The notes under the pieces were generated by a model. That model did not search any database and was not told the DNA's origin. It was given only the letters and a program-made list of their open reading frames with translations. Made by a program: the position numbers and the translations under genes. 64,000 nt of DNA, taken from positions 1 to 64,000 of the forward strand of contig NZ_AMDP01000019.1 in assembly GCF_028128615.1 (NCBI RefSeq), given 5' to 3'. This DNA is from Enterococcus sp. 5H (GTDB lineage Bacteria; Bacillota; Bacilli; Lactobacillales; Enterococcaceae). Position 1 is the first letter of the stretch; the number at the start of each line of letters is the position of its first letter. This document shows, piece by piece, positions 10,464-20,480 of the stretch.

Positions 10464-11564
10464 CTATACATTGAAACGGAATAGCATTACATCGCCATCT
10501 TGAACAATATATTCTTTTCCTTCTAAGCGAACTTTTCCTGCTTCTTTTGCTGCCTGCATGTTTCCGTATGTGTTTAAATCATCGAAAGAAACTGTTTCTG
10601 CACGGATAAAACCGCGTTCAAAATCAGTGTGGATGATCCCAGCTGCTTGCGGAGCTTTAATTCCCTTGCGGAAAGTCCACGCACGAACCTCTTGTTCACC
10701 AGCAGTAAAATATGTTGCCAAACCTAATAAATCATAAGCTGCACGAATCAATTGATCCAATCCAGATTCTTCAATACCTAGTGCTTCTAAGAACTCAGCT
10801 TTATCTTCTTCATCTAACTCAGCTATTTCTTCCTCTGCACGCGCACAAACAACAATTACCTCAGCATTCTCATTAGCTGCAAACGTACGTACTTGCTGAA
10901 CATAAGGATTATTGTCGGAATCAGAAACTTCATCTTCTGAAACATTCGCTACATATAAAATTGGTTTAGCAGTTAATAAGAACAAACTTCTAACAATCTT
11001 TTGTTCTTCTTCAGTAAATTCAACTGTACGAGCAGACAAACCTTCTTCTAAAACGGGTTTAAGCTTATCTAATACAGCTAATTCAGCTACTGCGTCTTTG
11101 TCTTTCGTTTTAGCAATTTTTGCTACACGTGTATAACGTTTGTTAATTGAATCTAAATCGGCTAATACTAATTCCAGATTAATTGTATCAATATCTGCCA
11201 AAGGATCTACACGTCCTTCAACATGGGTAATATTATCGTCATCAAAGCAACGAACGACATGACAAATAGCATCTACTTGGCGAATGTGGCTTAGAAATTG
11301 ATTCCCTAATCCTTCACCTTTACTTGCGCCTTTAACTATTCCCGCGATATCTGTAAATTCAAATGTTGTTGGAACAGTTTTTTTAGGTTTTACTAATTCA
11401 GTTAAGCGTAGCAACCGATCATCTGGTACCTCAACCATTCCCACATTTGGATCTATGGTTGCAAACGGATAATTTGCTGCTTCCGCTCCTGCTTTTGTAA
11501 TTGCGTTAAAAAGGGTAGATTTCCCAACGTTCGGTAAACCTACGATTCCAGCTGTTAATGCCAT
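10464..11564 (-). CDS. ychF: Redox-regulated P-loop ATPase YchF/Ola1
   Basis: 366-residue member of the Obg-like family that binds the ribosome and hydrolyses ATP in preference to GTP. The P loop is GLPNVGKST, switch II is [16 protein letters not shown], and the usual NKxD is replaced by the family's NVSED. A coiled-coil insertion (about 130-200) and a C-terminal TGS domain (ending [15 protein letters not shown]) are complete. The DUF951 gene directly upstream (21 bases) suggests one operon. Confidence 0.97.
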   Translation of the reverse strand: MALTAGIVGLPNVGKSTLFNAITKAGAEAANYPFATIDPNVGMVEVPDDRLLRLTELVKPKKTVPTTFEFTDIAGIVKGASKGEGLGNQFLSHIRQVDAICHVVRCFDDDNITHVEGRVDPLADIDTINLELVLADLDSINKRYTRVAKIAKTKDKDAVAELAVLDKLKPVLEEGLSARTVEFTEEEQKIVRSLFLLTAKPILYVANVSEDEVSDSDNNPYVQQVRTFAANENAEVIVVCARAEEEIAELDEEDKAEFLEALGIEESGLDQLIRAAYDLLGLATYFTAGEQEVRAWTFRKGIKAPQAAGIIHTDFERGFIRAETVSFDDLNTYGNMQAAKEAGKVRLEGKEYIVQDGDVMLFRFNV

Positions 11565-11585
11565 TAATTATTCACTCTTCCTTTA

Positions 11586-11768
11586 TCAGTCTTTTTTTTC
11601 TAAAATTTTCTTCATTTTCTTTTCGAAATCACGACGCGACATCATAACAATATGCCCGCAATTTGTGCATTTTATTTTAATATCAGCACCCATCCGAATA
11701 ATTTCCCAACGGTTTGCCTGACAAGCATGCGGTTTTTTCATTTCTACAATATCACCAAGATCATACAT
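11586..11768 (-). CDS. DUF951-family small zinc-ribbon-like protein
   Basis: 60-residue protein with two Cys pairs of a likely zinc ribbon (HACQ and CTNCGH) and the family signature YDLGDIVEMKKPHAC. The reading frame extends three codons further (to 11777), but the AGAAGGG site is better spaced for 11768. Relatives (YyzM-like) sit between parB and ychF in many Firmicutes. Here about 9.5 kb of other DNA separates it from parB, which points to an insertion. The function is unknown. Confidence 0.9.
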   Translation of the reverse strand: MYDLGDIVEMKKPHACQANRWEIIRMGADIKIKCTNCGHIVMMSRRDFEKKMKKILEKKD

Positions 11769-12033
11769 TACAGCCATATCCCTTCTAAAAATAATGGATG
11801 ATTTTCATCAAATTGGACATAAACATACAAAGATACAATACCATTTTTTTAACAATCAAGCAAAAACTATTTTTTTTAGTCTTACATTTTCAAAAATCGA
11901 TTAAAAATACACGATATTATTTCAAAAAAATGAATATAAAAATACTTTTTAAATGAGATTGTATTTTTTAGTTCCTTATTGGATAATAATGAAAATATTA
12001 TTACTGAGGACTAATGATTAAAGGAGTTTTCTA

Positions 12034-13536
12034 TTGAGAAAGTTTGACTTATTAGAAAAATTTGAAGTTTATCAAATTGAATTACTAATGTATTTAATTG
12101 ATACAGGGGGATCAGCAACAAAAAAAGACCTATTAGTTCATTTAAACATAAGTGAGTATTTCTTAACTAAATTAATTGAAAATCTAATCAGCTTAGCTCA
12201 AAAATCCGATACTAACTTTTCAATTGAAGTGAATCGAAAAAATGTCCTATTTCAAAAAAAAGCTGAATACTCTCTCCAGCTGCTCTATAATGCCTTAATT
12301 AAACATGCACCAAAATATCGAATTCTTGAAGAACTATTTCTACATGGGACAATTAATCCACGGAATTTATGTAAAAAAATTGGAATCAGCCAATCAACTT
12401 ATTTTAGAAAGATAAAGGAACTAAACGAATTGCTGGAGGAATTTGAGCTGATTATTCAAAAAGGAGTACTGTTTGGATCAGAATTGCAAATTCGCTTTTT
12501 TTACATGTCACTTTGCTTAATAACTGATCTTGGAGAGAAAGTAACATCATCAAATATTGATCCTCGAATTTTAACATTAGTCAATACCATACAACAATTG
12601 TCGGAAAGTTCATTTTCATTTTCTGCTAAAAAAAAGCTAATTATTTATTTTTGTCTACTAAAGAGAAGATATGTACACAATTGCGTAATGACTTTCAATC
12701 AGCACAGGCTAATTTTTTATGATCGGATTAATAAGCATAATCAGAAGAAATTCATACACGTACTCAAAACAACTCCATTATTTAAACAAGTTCATATAGT
12801 ACTAAGATCATTTTTAGTTTACTATTCTTTTGAAATGCATCCTGATGAAGAAATTTTATTATTGGTTTTTATGGTTACTGAAGAAATCATCCCTAACGAC
12901 TCTACTTATCTAAATAAACTAAACTTAATTGAAGCGAATAATCGATTCTTTGTTTGGTCATTGAGTACAGAGTTGTTAAATTTTATAGAACAACACTATC
13001 CCAATACTAGCTTTAACGATGAGCAGAGAACATTGCTTCATCATTATCTAAAATCTAGCATCTACCGCCATCTTATATTCAGAGGACATATCGACAACTA
13101 CTGGAAACCACAGCAGGATAACTTACAACCACTCAAAAAAATAGATTATTTCACTACATTTATAAAACAAAAATATTCGGAAATTACGATAAATGATGCT
13201 CATGATACGATACTTATTGCAAAAATCACTCATATAATTAATTTTTATGAAGATCATACGAAAAATAGAATATCTGTTGGGATTTTTTTCGAAGGCGATT
13301 TCTTTAATAAAAACAAATTTACTGAATGGTGGATTAAACATATTGAGCTCACTTCAATCGCATTAGCTGAACCTTTGTCCCGCAACAAATCTTATGATTT
13401 AATTATCAGTAATGTTAATTATCCTCAACTTCAAAAAAGAGGGAAACACTTCTACTTTCTGACTAACTATCAAGAGAACCTAGATATAATTAACCTTGAT
13501 TATCTATTAAATGATCTTTATTCTTCGAGCTGCTAA
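12034..13536 (+). CDS. Mga/AtxA-family transcriptional regulator
   Basis: 500-residue DNA-binding protein of the PRD-virulence-regulator type. An N-terminal winged helix (about residues 1-60) and a second Mga-type HTH (about 95-150, ISQSTYFRKIKELNELL) are followed by a long helical region that would hold the PRD-like modules, and a C-terminal EIIB-like part (about 370-480). Translation starts at TTG, 7 bases after AAGGAG (12021-12026). Such regulators usually activate surface or virulence genes in response to sugar-PTS signals; the target is not evident. It converges with the integrase gene. It is AT-rich and not conserved-looking in the ychF-parB interval, so probably acquired. Confidence 0.88.
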   Translation: MRKFDLLEKFEVYQIELLMYLIDTGGSATKKDLLVHLNISEYFLTKLIENLISLAQKSDTNFSIEVNRKNVLFQKKAEYSLQLLYNALIKHAPKYRILEELFLHGTINPRNLCKKIGISQSTYFRKIKELNELLEEFELIIQKGVLFGSELQIRFFYMSLCLITDLGEKVTSSNIDPRILTLVNTIQQLSESSFSFSAKKKLIIYFCLLKRRYVHNCVMTFNQHRLIFYDRINKHNQKKFIHVLKTTPLFKQVHIVLRSFLVYYSFEMHPDEEILLLVFMVTEEIIPNDSTYLNKLNLIEANNRFFVWSLSTELLNFIEQHYPNTSFNDEQRTLLHHYLKSSIYRHLIFRGHIDNYWKPQQDNLQPLKKIDYFTTFIKQKYSEITINDAHDTILIAKITHIINFYEDHTKNRISVGIFFEGDFFNKNKFTEWWIKHIELTSIALAEPLSRNKSYDLIISNVNYPQLQKRGKHFYFLTNYQENLDIINLDYLLNDLYSSSC

Positions 13537-13616
13537 GTAACTATCATAGGTCAGCATAGCTTTATCAAAGAATATCACTTCAATCAATTGTAACCTCTAT
13601 TTGAAGCCTCTAAATT

Positions 13617-14720
13617 TTATGCAAACTCAAGCTTTTCGACTAATTGACGTTCTTCTGTAAAAAATGAATTTGTATAGCAATCGAGTGTCATTTTTGTTGA
13701 TGAGTGCCCTAATAACGAACTAATCGTCGCAATATTCCCGCCAGCTTCTAAACACCGGGTAGCGAAGGTATGTCTTAGTGAGTGGAATGAAAAACCTTCT
13801 AAGCCTATTTTTTTACGGATCATCTGGAATCGGTAGGCTATTGTTCGCGGTTCAAGTGCTTTATGTTTATTTGAAATAACATAATCGCTTGTTGATATTT
13901 GTTGAAGTTCTAACAAATTTTTCTTCAATGCTTCAGTAATTGGAATTCTTCTTTGGGAATTGTTACTTTTAGGCGTCACTTCAATAATTTCTGTTTTTCT
14001 TCCTGATTTTTCTTCTGTTTGTATACGCAATACAGTTCGATTAACCCAAAGAGTATTACTGTCAAAATCAATATCTGTCCATTTTAAACCACAAATTTCT
14101 CCTATTCGAAGACCAGTTTGTAAAGCAAGTGTAATTGAAAAGAACTTTTGGCTTGAATTAATTTCTTTGAGTAATTTTTCTTGATCTTTTGTTGATAGGG
14201 CTTGAACAGTTTTCCGTTTTGTTTTAGGAAGTTCTAGTCCTGTACAAGGATTTTCTGTAAGTAGATTTATTGAAACAGCTTTACTCATACAGTTTTTCAG
14301 CACAGAAAATATAGATCTAATCGAGCTGGCTTTTAGCGTGATAGTCATCTCCTTTAGAAGGAGTCTAATGTCTTGTTGTTTTAATTTTTGAAGCTTAATT
14401 GAACCAACATATGGTAATACATGAACATTTATTTTATTTTTATAGCTAGCATAGGTACTACTCTTCACTTTTGGGCGAACAAAATTTTCCAACCAGTGAT
14501 TCGTCCACTCTACCAAAGTTCCTTCGTAAGGCTGCACATTTTTATTATTATTTGACTGTTTTTCATATTTCATAAGAATAAGTTGGTGCTTCACTTCAGA
14601 ATATTTATAGCCGTAGATATATCCGTAGTGAATTTTTCCATTTTCTTGTCTGCCTTTTATGTATCGACCTTCCCAGCGGCCGTCTTTTCTTTTATATATG
14701 TTTTCTCCTCTTCTAGCCAT
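13617..14720 (-). CDS. Phage/ICE-type tyrosine recombinase (integrase)
   Basis: 367-residue site-specific integrase. The N-terminus (GENIYKRKDGRWEGRYIKG) is the arm-type DNA-binding beta domain, followed by a SAM-like core-binding domain (about 55-140). The catalytic domain has Arg in TGLRIGEICGLKW (about residue 204), the beta-hairpin Lys in TPKSNNSQRR, HSLRHTFATR, LLGHSS and the nucleophilic Tyr in LDCYTNS (about 349). The start at 14720 follows GAGAGGAG with good spacing. No excisionase or phage genes accompany it, and no clear att repeats were found, so it may be a relic of the event that brought in the 12-21 kb block. Confidence 0.93.
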   Translation of the reverse strand: MARRGENIYKRKDGRWEGRYIKGRQENGKIHYGYIYGYKYSEVKHQLILMKYEKQSNNNKNVQPYEGTLVEWTNHWLENFVRPKVKSSTYASYKNKINVHVLPYVGSIKLQKLKQQDIRLLLKEMTITLKASSIRSIFSVLKNCMSKAVSINLLTENPCTGLELPKTKRKTVQALSTKDQEKLLKEINSSQKFFSITLALQTGLRIGEICGLKWTDIDFDSNTLWVNRTVLRIQTEEKSGRKTEIIEVTPKSNNSQRRIPITEALKKNLLELQQISTSDYVISNKHKALEPRTIAYRFQMIRKKIGLEGFSFHSLRHTFATRCLEAGGNIATISSLLGHSSTKMTLDCYTNSFFTEERQLVEKLEFA

Positions 14721-14938
14721 TGTTAAGCTCCTCTCTAAATTGAGTTTTATATGTCTCTTCAAACTAATTCAAACATTTTGTAATTTCCTTTATTTTAATT
14801 TTACAATATAGTTTTTTTACTATCCTAAGTATGATTTAAATTTTTTTCTTATACTTTCAAAAAATCCCAAAAAACAAGAAAATTTTGAATGTAACGTTTT
14901 ATTTTTTACTAAATCTATTCCATTTAAACAAAAAATAA

Positions 14939-14993
14939 AGAGGTGTCGTCCACAAGAAACATTATAGTTCCATGCCTACCACCCCTCTTGGAA
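14939..14993 (-). terminator. Terminator of the five-gene operon
   Basis: On the minus strand AAGAGGGGTGGT pairs imperfectly with the stretch ending GACACCTCTT, followed by TATTTTTTG. It lies 15 bases after the stop of the last operon gene. The rest of 14721-15007 is AT-rich and shows nothing else. Confidence 0.65.
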
Positions 14994-15007
14994 ATCATCT
15001 ACTGTTA

Positions 15008-16219
15008 TTAGAACTGTAACTGCAAGGAACGGCTTAAAAAATTTTTCAATGCAACATATCCATTTAACTTGATTAACAGCTCTTCGGAACAATATACCCA
15101 GTAATTTAAAATTGCAGGTCCCGAAATAACTGCTTCTACATTTTCCAAGAACTGACCTAAATCTTCTACCAATTGTCTACAACTTAGTTTTTCAGCAATA
15201 ATAATCTCGTCTTTACCCTCTAATTCAATCAACATCCATAAATAATCTATAAACTCTACTCTTGTCTTCAACTCTAAAAATTGCTTTCTAGGTATCATTC
15301 GTTTTTTATGCACGTCTTTCGCCTCAGTAAAACACTTTAAAATTTCTATTTCTAATACAGAAGTATTCTCATGTGCTACAATCCTCTGACTAGTTTTTTT
15401 TGTAGTTATTTTTTTTAATGATAACTGTGTAGATGCAGATATCCAATCTTTTACATTGATAGAAAGTGCTGTTTGCTGAGTCCGATTAAATAAATATTTT
15501 CGTGTTTTATTTATTTTTTTTTTCGGTAGATGATTTGAGCCTATAGTTGCCTTTTTCTCATTTAACTTTACCTTATTGCGCTCTTGAACTGGTTCATATT
15601 CTTGAATATTTTTTATTCCTTGCTCCGTTTGTTTCATTTGCTCTTTGATTGTTTTACTTACTTTGTCCAACTCGATTTTGATTAACTCTCCTGAATCTAG
15701 AACAATAGATTCATTCTTTATCAGTCTGCCTTCTAGTCCTTCTAATTTCTCAGTTAGCAGATTACAACGTTCTAAAACATCATAAATTTCTCTTTCTTTT
15801 CTTTTGTTCTCAGCAGCTTGTTCTTGGCTAACAATATGATCGTATCCTTCAATAAGCTCCTTAGCACATTGCTTTAAATCCCGTAGATAGACTGCTTGTT
15901 CTTGCTCAAAAAAACCTAAAGTAAATGTTAGGACAATATACGCCGGCGCTGTAAAAACATTTATTTTTTTTATATGCACCACATTATTTTTTTTAGACCA
16001 AACTTCTTGTACTTTATTTACAATCTTTTCAAGATTCGCCAATGTTTGAATATCTTCTTTAAAGATTAATTTGCAAGACAAAAATGCTTCATATGGCGTC
16101 ATTAAATTATTATTAAACAATTCTACTCCCAAAAGTTTGGGATTTACTTTTTGATGGAGAATGTATTTTTTTAAGATTTTCTTTCCTTGTTTTTGAGGCT
16201 TATTTACCATTTCGCTCAT
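15008..16219 (-). CDS. Unrecognised Lys-rich protein with central coiled coil
   Basis: 403 residues, last gene of the five-gene operon. I do not recognise the family. There is no signal peptide; one modest hydrophobic stretch (about 88-102, FTAPAYIVLTFTLGFF) is not convincing as a membrane helix. Residues about 125-215 are strongly helical and coiled-coil-like. A basic linker (about 215-255) follows, with KKKINKTRK. The C-terminal ~140 residues look globular. A cytoplasmic partner for the acidic coiled-coil proteins upstream is possible, given opposite charge, but that is inference. GGAG lies upstream of the ATG. Confidence 0.75.
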   Translation of the reverse strand: MSEMVNKPQKQGKKILKKYILHQKVNPKLLGVELFNNNLMTPYEAFLSCKLIFKEDIQTLANLEKIVNKVQEVWSKKNNVVHIKKINVFTAPAYIVLTFTLGFFEQEQAVYLRDLKQCAKELIEGYDHIVSQEQAAENKRKEREIYDVLERCNLLTEKLEGLEGRLIKNESIVLDSGELIKIELDKVSKTIKEQMKQTEQGIKNIQEYEPVQERNKVKLNEKKATIGSNHLPKKKINKTRKYLFNRTQQTALSINVKDWISASTQLSLKKITTKKTSQRIVAHENTSVLEIEILKCFTEAKDVHKKRMIPRKQFLELKTRVEFIDYLWMLIELEGKDEIIIAEKLSCRQLVEDLGQFLENVEAVISGPAILNYWVYCSEELLIKLNGYVALKNFLSRSLQLQF

Positions 16220-16299
16220 ATCCGCCAGCTCCTAAAATTCCTATACTAGACATTATTTTCCGACCACATTCTATCAATGTTAGAAAATGATAAATCTAA

Positions 16300-17445
16300 T
16301 CAGTTATTTTCTTGATAGTTCCTTGGTAGGCGCCTTTTTCGACCCTTGACTTGAGACTTACCGTTACGTTGAGCATTCTCCTGCTTTCTTTTGCGCCTTT
16401 TCTTTTCATAATATATTGCTTCTTTGTATCGTTTTTCTTTACGCTTTCTTAAAATTAATAAAACCAGTAAAAGCACTAATAAGAAAACAAATGTAATAAC
16501 ACTAATAATTGTGTAAAACATTAGATGTTTTTTATCTGTACCCATTATAGAGTTGCCATTTTTTTCTTCTTTTATTTGAGCAAATTCAACATCTTCATCC
16601 CACTGCCATTCTTGGTTTGTATCTTGAGATTTTGCCGTAAGATGAATTTTATATTTTCCTGACTGGAATGCTTGTTTCTCACCTTTAACTGTCCAAATAA
16701 AGGTTGAATTAGGAGCCATTCGATAACCAGTTACTTTCGTTTTTTGGACGAGTTCATTTGATTCTTTTGTATATACTTCTGCAACATATTCAATATCTTC
16801 TAAGTTAATTGCTTGATTATTTTGAATTGTCGCTTTAAAGACATTTTCACCAGATATTTGTGAAGGAGATAATTTTAGTAAATCCAATTCTGCTTTAACA
16901 GGGACATCTGTTTCTGTTAATTTAACAGCTACTATATATACCTTTTCTTCGTGCTTATCAGTATTTTTTTCTTCAAATGAAATAACTTTGATTCCGCCTA
17001 AAATCATCCCGTTAAATTGATCTTTAGGCATTTTTAGCCGAACCGTTGCAATTTTAGTTTCCTTAGCAGGAACGCTTATTTCTGGATCAGTTGTTGCAAT
17101 GTCTTTTAATGAGATGTTTAAACTATCATCTTTAGCGGCGACAGACGTGCGATCTGAATAATCTATATCGCCCTTTTCATTGGTTGTAGCATCGTTAATT
17201 TGAATAACAACCTTTTGTTCCACATCTGAAGTATTTATCAGCTCTAATTTTAACTCTTGCTCCTGTCCTGGGGTTACTCTTAGATCATAATAAGTGGCCT
17301 CTACATTATGTTGATTTTTGGGTAAAATCGGCTGAACTGAAACAGCCAAACATCTTTCAGTTTTGACCACTACCGATACAAACAATAAAAGAAAAAATCC
17401 GAGCATCACAATACCCATATGAACTGATTTTCGTTTATTTGTCAT
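16300..17445 (-). CDS. DUF916/DUF3324 surface protein (WxL-interacting type)
   Basis: 381-residue exported membrane protein. A signal-type helix (about 10-32), then a DUF916 beta domain (YYDLRVTPGQEQELKLELIN), a DUF3324 domain (about 165-300) and a C-terminal membrane helix (about 315-337) with a very basic cytoplasmic tail of ~40 residues (KRKEKR, KKRRKRKQ). Proteins of this layout bind WxL proteins and peptidoglycan in enterococci and listeriae and are normally encoded beside WxL genes. No WxL-domain gene is found in this window, so this copy has been recruited to a different locus. The start at 17445 follows GGGAGC (17455-17460). Confidence 0.88.
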   Translation of the reverse strand: MTNKRKSVHMGIVMLGFFLLLFVSVVVKTERCLAVSVQPILPKNQHNVEATYYDLRVTPGQEQELKLELINTSDVEQKVVIQINDATTNEKGDIDYSDRTSVAAKDDSLNISLKDIATTDPEISVPAKETKIATVRLKMPKDQFNGMILGGIKVISFEEKNTDKHEEKVYIVAVKLTETDVPVKAELDLLKLSPSQISGENVFKATIQNNQAINLEDIEYVAEVYTKESNELVQKTKVTGYRMAPNSTFIWTVKGEKQAFQSGKYKIHLTAKSQDTNQEWQWDEDVEFAQIKEEKNGNSIMGTDKKHLMFYTIISVITFVFLLVLLLVLLILRKRKEKRYKEAIYYEKKRRKRKQENAQRNGKSQVKGRKRRLPRNYQENN

Positions 17446-17656
17446 CAATTTTAAGCTCCCTGCATAATAAAATCATATGTAAGCACATTGGAAAAAACAT
17501 ATTATACGCTCTTGACAAACTTCAGTTTGAATTATGTTTAATAAACCTGCATAATTTCTATTCAGTTTATCGATGTTTCCACTAAAGATATATGTACAGT
17601 GGATGGGAAAAAATGATAATTTCCCAACCCCTTTTATTTCTAAGCTTTCTATGCAA

Positions 17657-18802
17657 TTAAAATGCAAATTCAGTATCTTTTAGTTCATCTTCGTTTATTA
17701 CAAGCCGTTCTAAAAAGTAATTTTCACCTTGGATAAGATCAAAATAAGCTGCTTTGTTTAACAAACTGTCATAATCCATTTTCATAATCCGAGCATGCGG
17801 CTGATGAAACCATGACTTTTTTTTAATTTTCACCCTAGATTCAATTAACTTGCATTCATCCAAGATTAAGTATATCTCATTTGTAGATACTGAATCTTTA
17901 AAACTTCTAACTTGTTCTCTCTCATAAGTAAGCTGATTATCCGAAATCGTCATTTTTTCTGATTTTGTCATTAAATCTTTATTCATTAGCCAAGATTGTT
18001 CCAAAAATTTCGCCTTTTGTAGTAACTGAGAATATTCTCTTAAGTCCACTCTCAATACTTGATCCCAATTTTCATTTTCTTCACTATTAGATTTACTTAA
18101 CTCTGTGATGGCTCTAGATAAATTCTGCCGTTCCATTTGATCAATAACAACTTCCAATTTTTTATTTGCAAGTCGCATTCTTTCTTTAGCGTATCTTTCT
18201 CTGTTTACTTCTTCTTCAATTTTTTGGATGTAGTTTACAGTGCTATTATCAGCTTCTTCAGGTTCTTTAACTTCATTTTTTTCTACTGGGGTAGGCTTAA
18301 TAGACTGTAGAGGTTTGATAAATTTAGATACTAGTCGTTCAATCTCATCTACAAACGATTCCAAAATATCTTCATCATCATCGAACAACTGTTGTTCTAA
18401 TGACTGCGTTAAATTAACCATAAAAGGAAAGCCTGCTTCTCTATAAGCAATAGGAACAAAGTCAATATAATAAATCACACGATTATCTTCTTTTTCTTTA
18501 GATCCGCCTATCCAAGCAATTTGAGGAAATGTATGAATCAGCTCATCTAACAATGCAGACCAATCAAGATCCACAAAATCTAGAGTAATCTCCATATGTT
18601 TAAAAAAAGAAATTATAGTATGAAATTCTTCAAAATATTCTTCTACATCTTTACGAGGATATGGGATTCCCTTATTTTTACTTTGAAAAATTTCTTCACA
18701 GATATAGTAGATATCCCGTAACATATCATCGTCAAAGAGTCGTTCACCCACTGCTGGAGAAGCGGCTTGATAAATGTCAACCATAATATTTTGATAAACC
18801 AC
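17657..18802 (-). CDS. Unrecognised acidic cytoplasmic protein
   Basis: 381 residues, third gene of the operon. No signal peptide and no membrane segment. The first ~170 residues look globular and acidic (FDDDMLRD, FDDDEDILESF). A charged linker (about 175-195) leads into a coiled coil (about 195-260, KIEEEVNRERYAKERMRLANKK), then a helical C-terminal part. GTG start, 7 bases after a perfect AGGAGG. It is separated by 17 bases from the DivIVA-like gene upstream. About 210 bases follow before the DUF916 gene, in which I see no terminator. The family is not recognised. Confidence 0.75.
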   Translation of the reverse strand: MVYQNIMVDIYQAASPAVGERLFDDDMLRDIYYICEEIFQSKNKGIPYPRKDVEEYFEEFHTIISFFKHMEITLDFVDLDWSALLDELIHTFPQIAWIGGSKEKEDNRVIYYIDFVPIAYREAGFPFMVNLTQSLEQQLFDDDEDILESFVDEIERLVSKFIKPLQSIKPTPVEKNEVKEPEEADNSTVNYIQKIEEEVNRERYAKERMRLANKKLEVVIDQMERQNLSRAITELSKSNSEENENWDQVLRVDLREYSQLLQKAKFLEQSWLMNKDLMTKSEKMTISDNQLTYEREQVRSFKDSVSTNEIYLILDECKLIESRVKIKKKSWFHQPHARIMKMDYDSLLNKAAYFDLIQGENYFLERLVINEDELKDTEFAF

Positions 18803-18819
18803 TTCCTAACCTCCTCCCC

Positions 18820-19617
18820 TTAATCTAGTGATTGGTCAGCTAGTCGGCTAGATTTATTCAATAAATCTTCCATCAAAATGCTTGTCTCATTTTGTAAACG
18901 AAGTATACGAGTGTGGTAATTCGCAGCTTCTTGATTAATCATTTTCAGCTCAATTGAAGCTTCCGAAACTGCTTTTTTTGTTTCATGTCTTGCTGCTTCA
19001 ACTGTTCTATCTGCTTCAATTGTGGCACGTTCAATAATTTGCTGTGCTTTTTCTTTTGCTTCCATTAAGACTTCAGCAATTTGATTTTTCATTAAATCCT
19101 GCTGCCGCATTTGTTTTTCATTTTCTAAATTCTTATTGCGTTCATCTAATAATTGTTCTTCCAATTGTGTTCCCAATTCTTCTGCTTTTCTAACTTTCTC
19201 TTCTAGTAACAGGATTCGTTCTTTAGACTTTGATGAACTTGTTAGTCTCATCGTTAATTGATCAATTTCCTGCTGCTTGTTTTCAACTTCTGATTTTAAG
19301 CGTTCAGACATTGTTTTTTGACGATGTACTTCTTTTTGAAATTGTTGATTTTCATTTGTTAAATGCTCGATTACAGTTGCTTGTTCCTGCTGTAATTCTA
19401 GTTCTTGTTTTCTCATAGCGCCCTCCGAAGGCTCTCTCTTAATTGAATTTTCTGGTCGACTCTTTTTAGTAGACTTGTAGATTTCTTCTTCAAATTCATC
19501 ATCATCGTAATCATCGTCGTAATCATCAAACTCATCATATTCGTCATGTTCATCATAGTAATCTTCATAATCATCATCGTAGTTCCGTTTTTTCTTTTTT
19601 CTGTTAAACATTGCCAA
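18820..19617 (-). CDS. Acidic-headed DivIVA-like coiled-coil protein
   Basis: 265 residues. After a short basic tip (NRKKKKR), residues about 12-46 are almost entirely Asp, Glu and Tyr. A long heptad-rich coiled coil follows (about 70-255), including ATIEADRTVEAARHETKKAVSEA, which resembles the C-terminal part of DivIVA/GpsB-like proteins. The usual DivIVA N-terminal membrane-binding head is absent, so targeting to curved membrane is not assured. TTG start, 8 bases after GGGGAG; an ATG two codons on is the alternative. A scaffold role in this operon is inference. Confidence 0.75.
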   Translation of the reverse strand: MAMFNRKKKKRNYDDDYEDYYDEHDEYDEFDDYDDDYDDDEFEEEIYKSTKKSRPENSIKREPSEGAMRKQELELQQEQATVIEHLTNENQQFQKEVHRQKTMSERLKSEVENKQQEIDQLTMRLTSSSKSKERILLLEEKVRKAEELGTQLEEQLLDERNKNLENEKQMRQQDLMKNQIAEVLMEAKEKAQQIIERATIEADRTVEAARHETKKAVSEASIELKMINQEAANYHTRILRLQNETSILMEDLLNKSSRLADQSLD

Positions 19618-19652
19618 ATTTCCCGCTCCCCTTTTACCATTTCTGTTCTACA

Positions 19653-20480
19653 TTAAACGCTACCAACGAGTAATTCTCTTATTATTTCATTTTGCTGCTC
19701 ATCTATTTCTATGAATTCTTGATTCAAATAATAACCTATGCCTTTTTTATTTAGAATAAAGGGCTCAAAAATTGATGTTTTTTCCATAATTTTTTGCTTG
19801 ATTCTATTAATTAAGTTACTTAACAAAGCTTGCTTGTTCTTTTGTTTTGCATTTGTCCAGATCGCTTCACACAAAGCCTGACTTGAAAATACTCTTTGCT
19901 CCGACTTAATAAAATGCTCCAACACTTGATGTTCTTTTTTAGTCAGAGGGATCAACCAGCTATCAATGATTAAGGTACGATCCTTCAATTGATAAGAATG
20001 TTGTTTTTTAACTTTGCCAATATTTGAGAAAGATGTGCTACTTGAGCTTGTTCCTTCACTATCGATAAAAGATGTTACATTGTTTTCTTGACCATTTTTG
20101 CCTGCGCGGCTAGCTTCTTCTTCAAAAATAGTTGCCAATCGACTTGCTAAATCTGTCACAGATATTGGATAGCGAATAAAAACCACATTACCACTATTTA
20201 AATACTTGGACGTATTAGCTTCCTCTGATTCAAATGTCAAAACAACGATCGGTTTGTTCAATAGCGCTAAATTATCCAAAAATGATTCTTTTAACCCACT
20301 GTACATAGATTGTTGATAAATAATAAGATCAAAGTTTTGCAGAAAATAAAATTCTTTATCTTTGGGTTGAGTAAGTATATCTTTAGAAACCATAATTTCA
20401 TAATCCATGTTCAACAAACTATTTTGCAATAATCCATTAGCACTAAGAGTATCTGTTAGTATAATAATTTTTTTCCTCAT
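19653..20480 (-). CDS. Pseudo-receiver/winged-helix transcription regulator
   Basis: 275 residues, first gene of the operon. The C-terminal domain (about 178-270) is an OmpR/PhoB-type winged helix (LTKKEHQVLEHFIKSEQRVFSSQALCEAIW, then GIGYYL). The N-terminal ~120 residues fold-pattern like a receiver (KKIIILTDTL, FDLIIYQQS, KPIVVLTF) but the phosphoacceptor position after the third strand is Gln/Tyr, not Asp, and the acidic pair is missing. It therefore cannot work by Asp phosphorylation. A Ser-rich linker joins the domains. AGGAGG precedes the ATG at 20480. Paired TTGACGG repeats upstream are its likely binding sites. Confidence 0.82.
   Translation of the reverse strand: MRKKIIILTDTLSANGLLQNSLLNMDYEIMVSKDILTQPKDKEFYFLQNFDLIIYQQSMYSGLKESFLDNLALLNKPIVVLTFESEEANTSKYLNSGNVVFIRYPISVTDLASRLATIFEEEASRAGKNGQENNVTSFIDSEGTSSSSTSFSNIGKVKKQHSYQLKDRTLIIDSWLIPLTKKEHQVLEHFIKSEQRVFSSQALCEAIWTNAKQKNKQALLSNLINRIKQKIMEKTSIFEPFILNKKGIGYYLNQEFIEIDEQQNEIIRELLVGSV

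Noticed and set aside
13537-13616. Attachment site next to the integrase
   Set aside because: No sequence of useful length from the 13537-13616 gap was found repeated near parB, so no att site is called.
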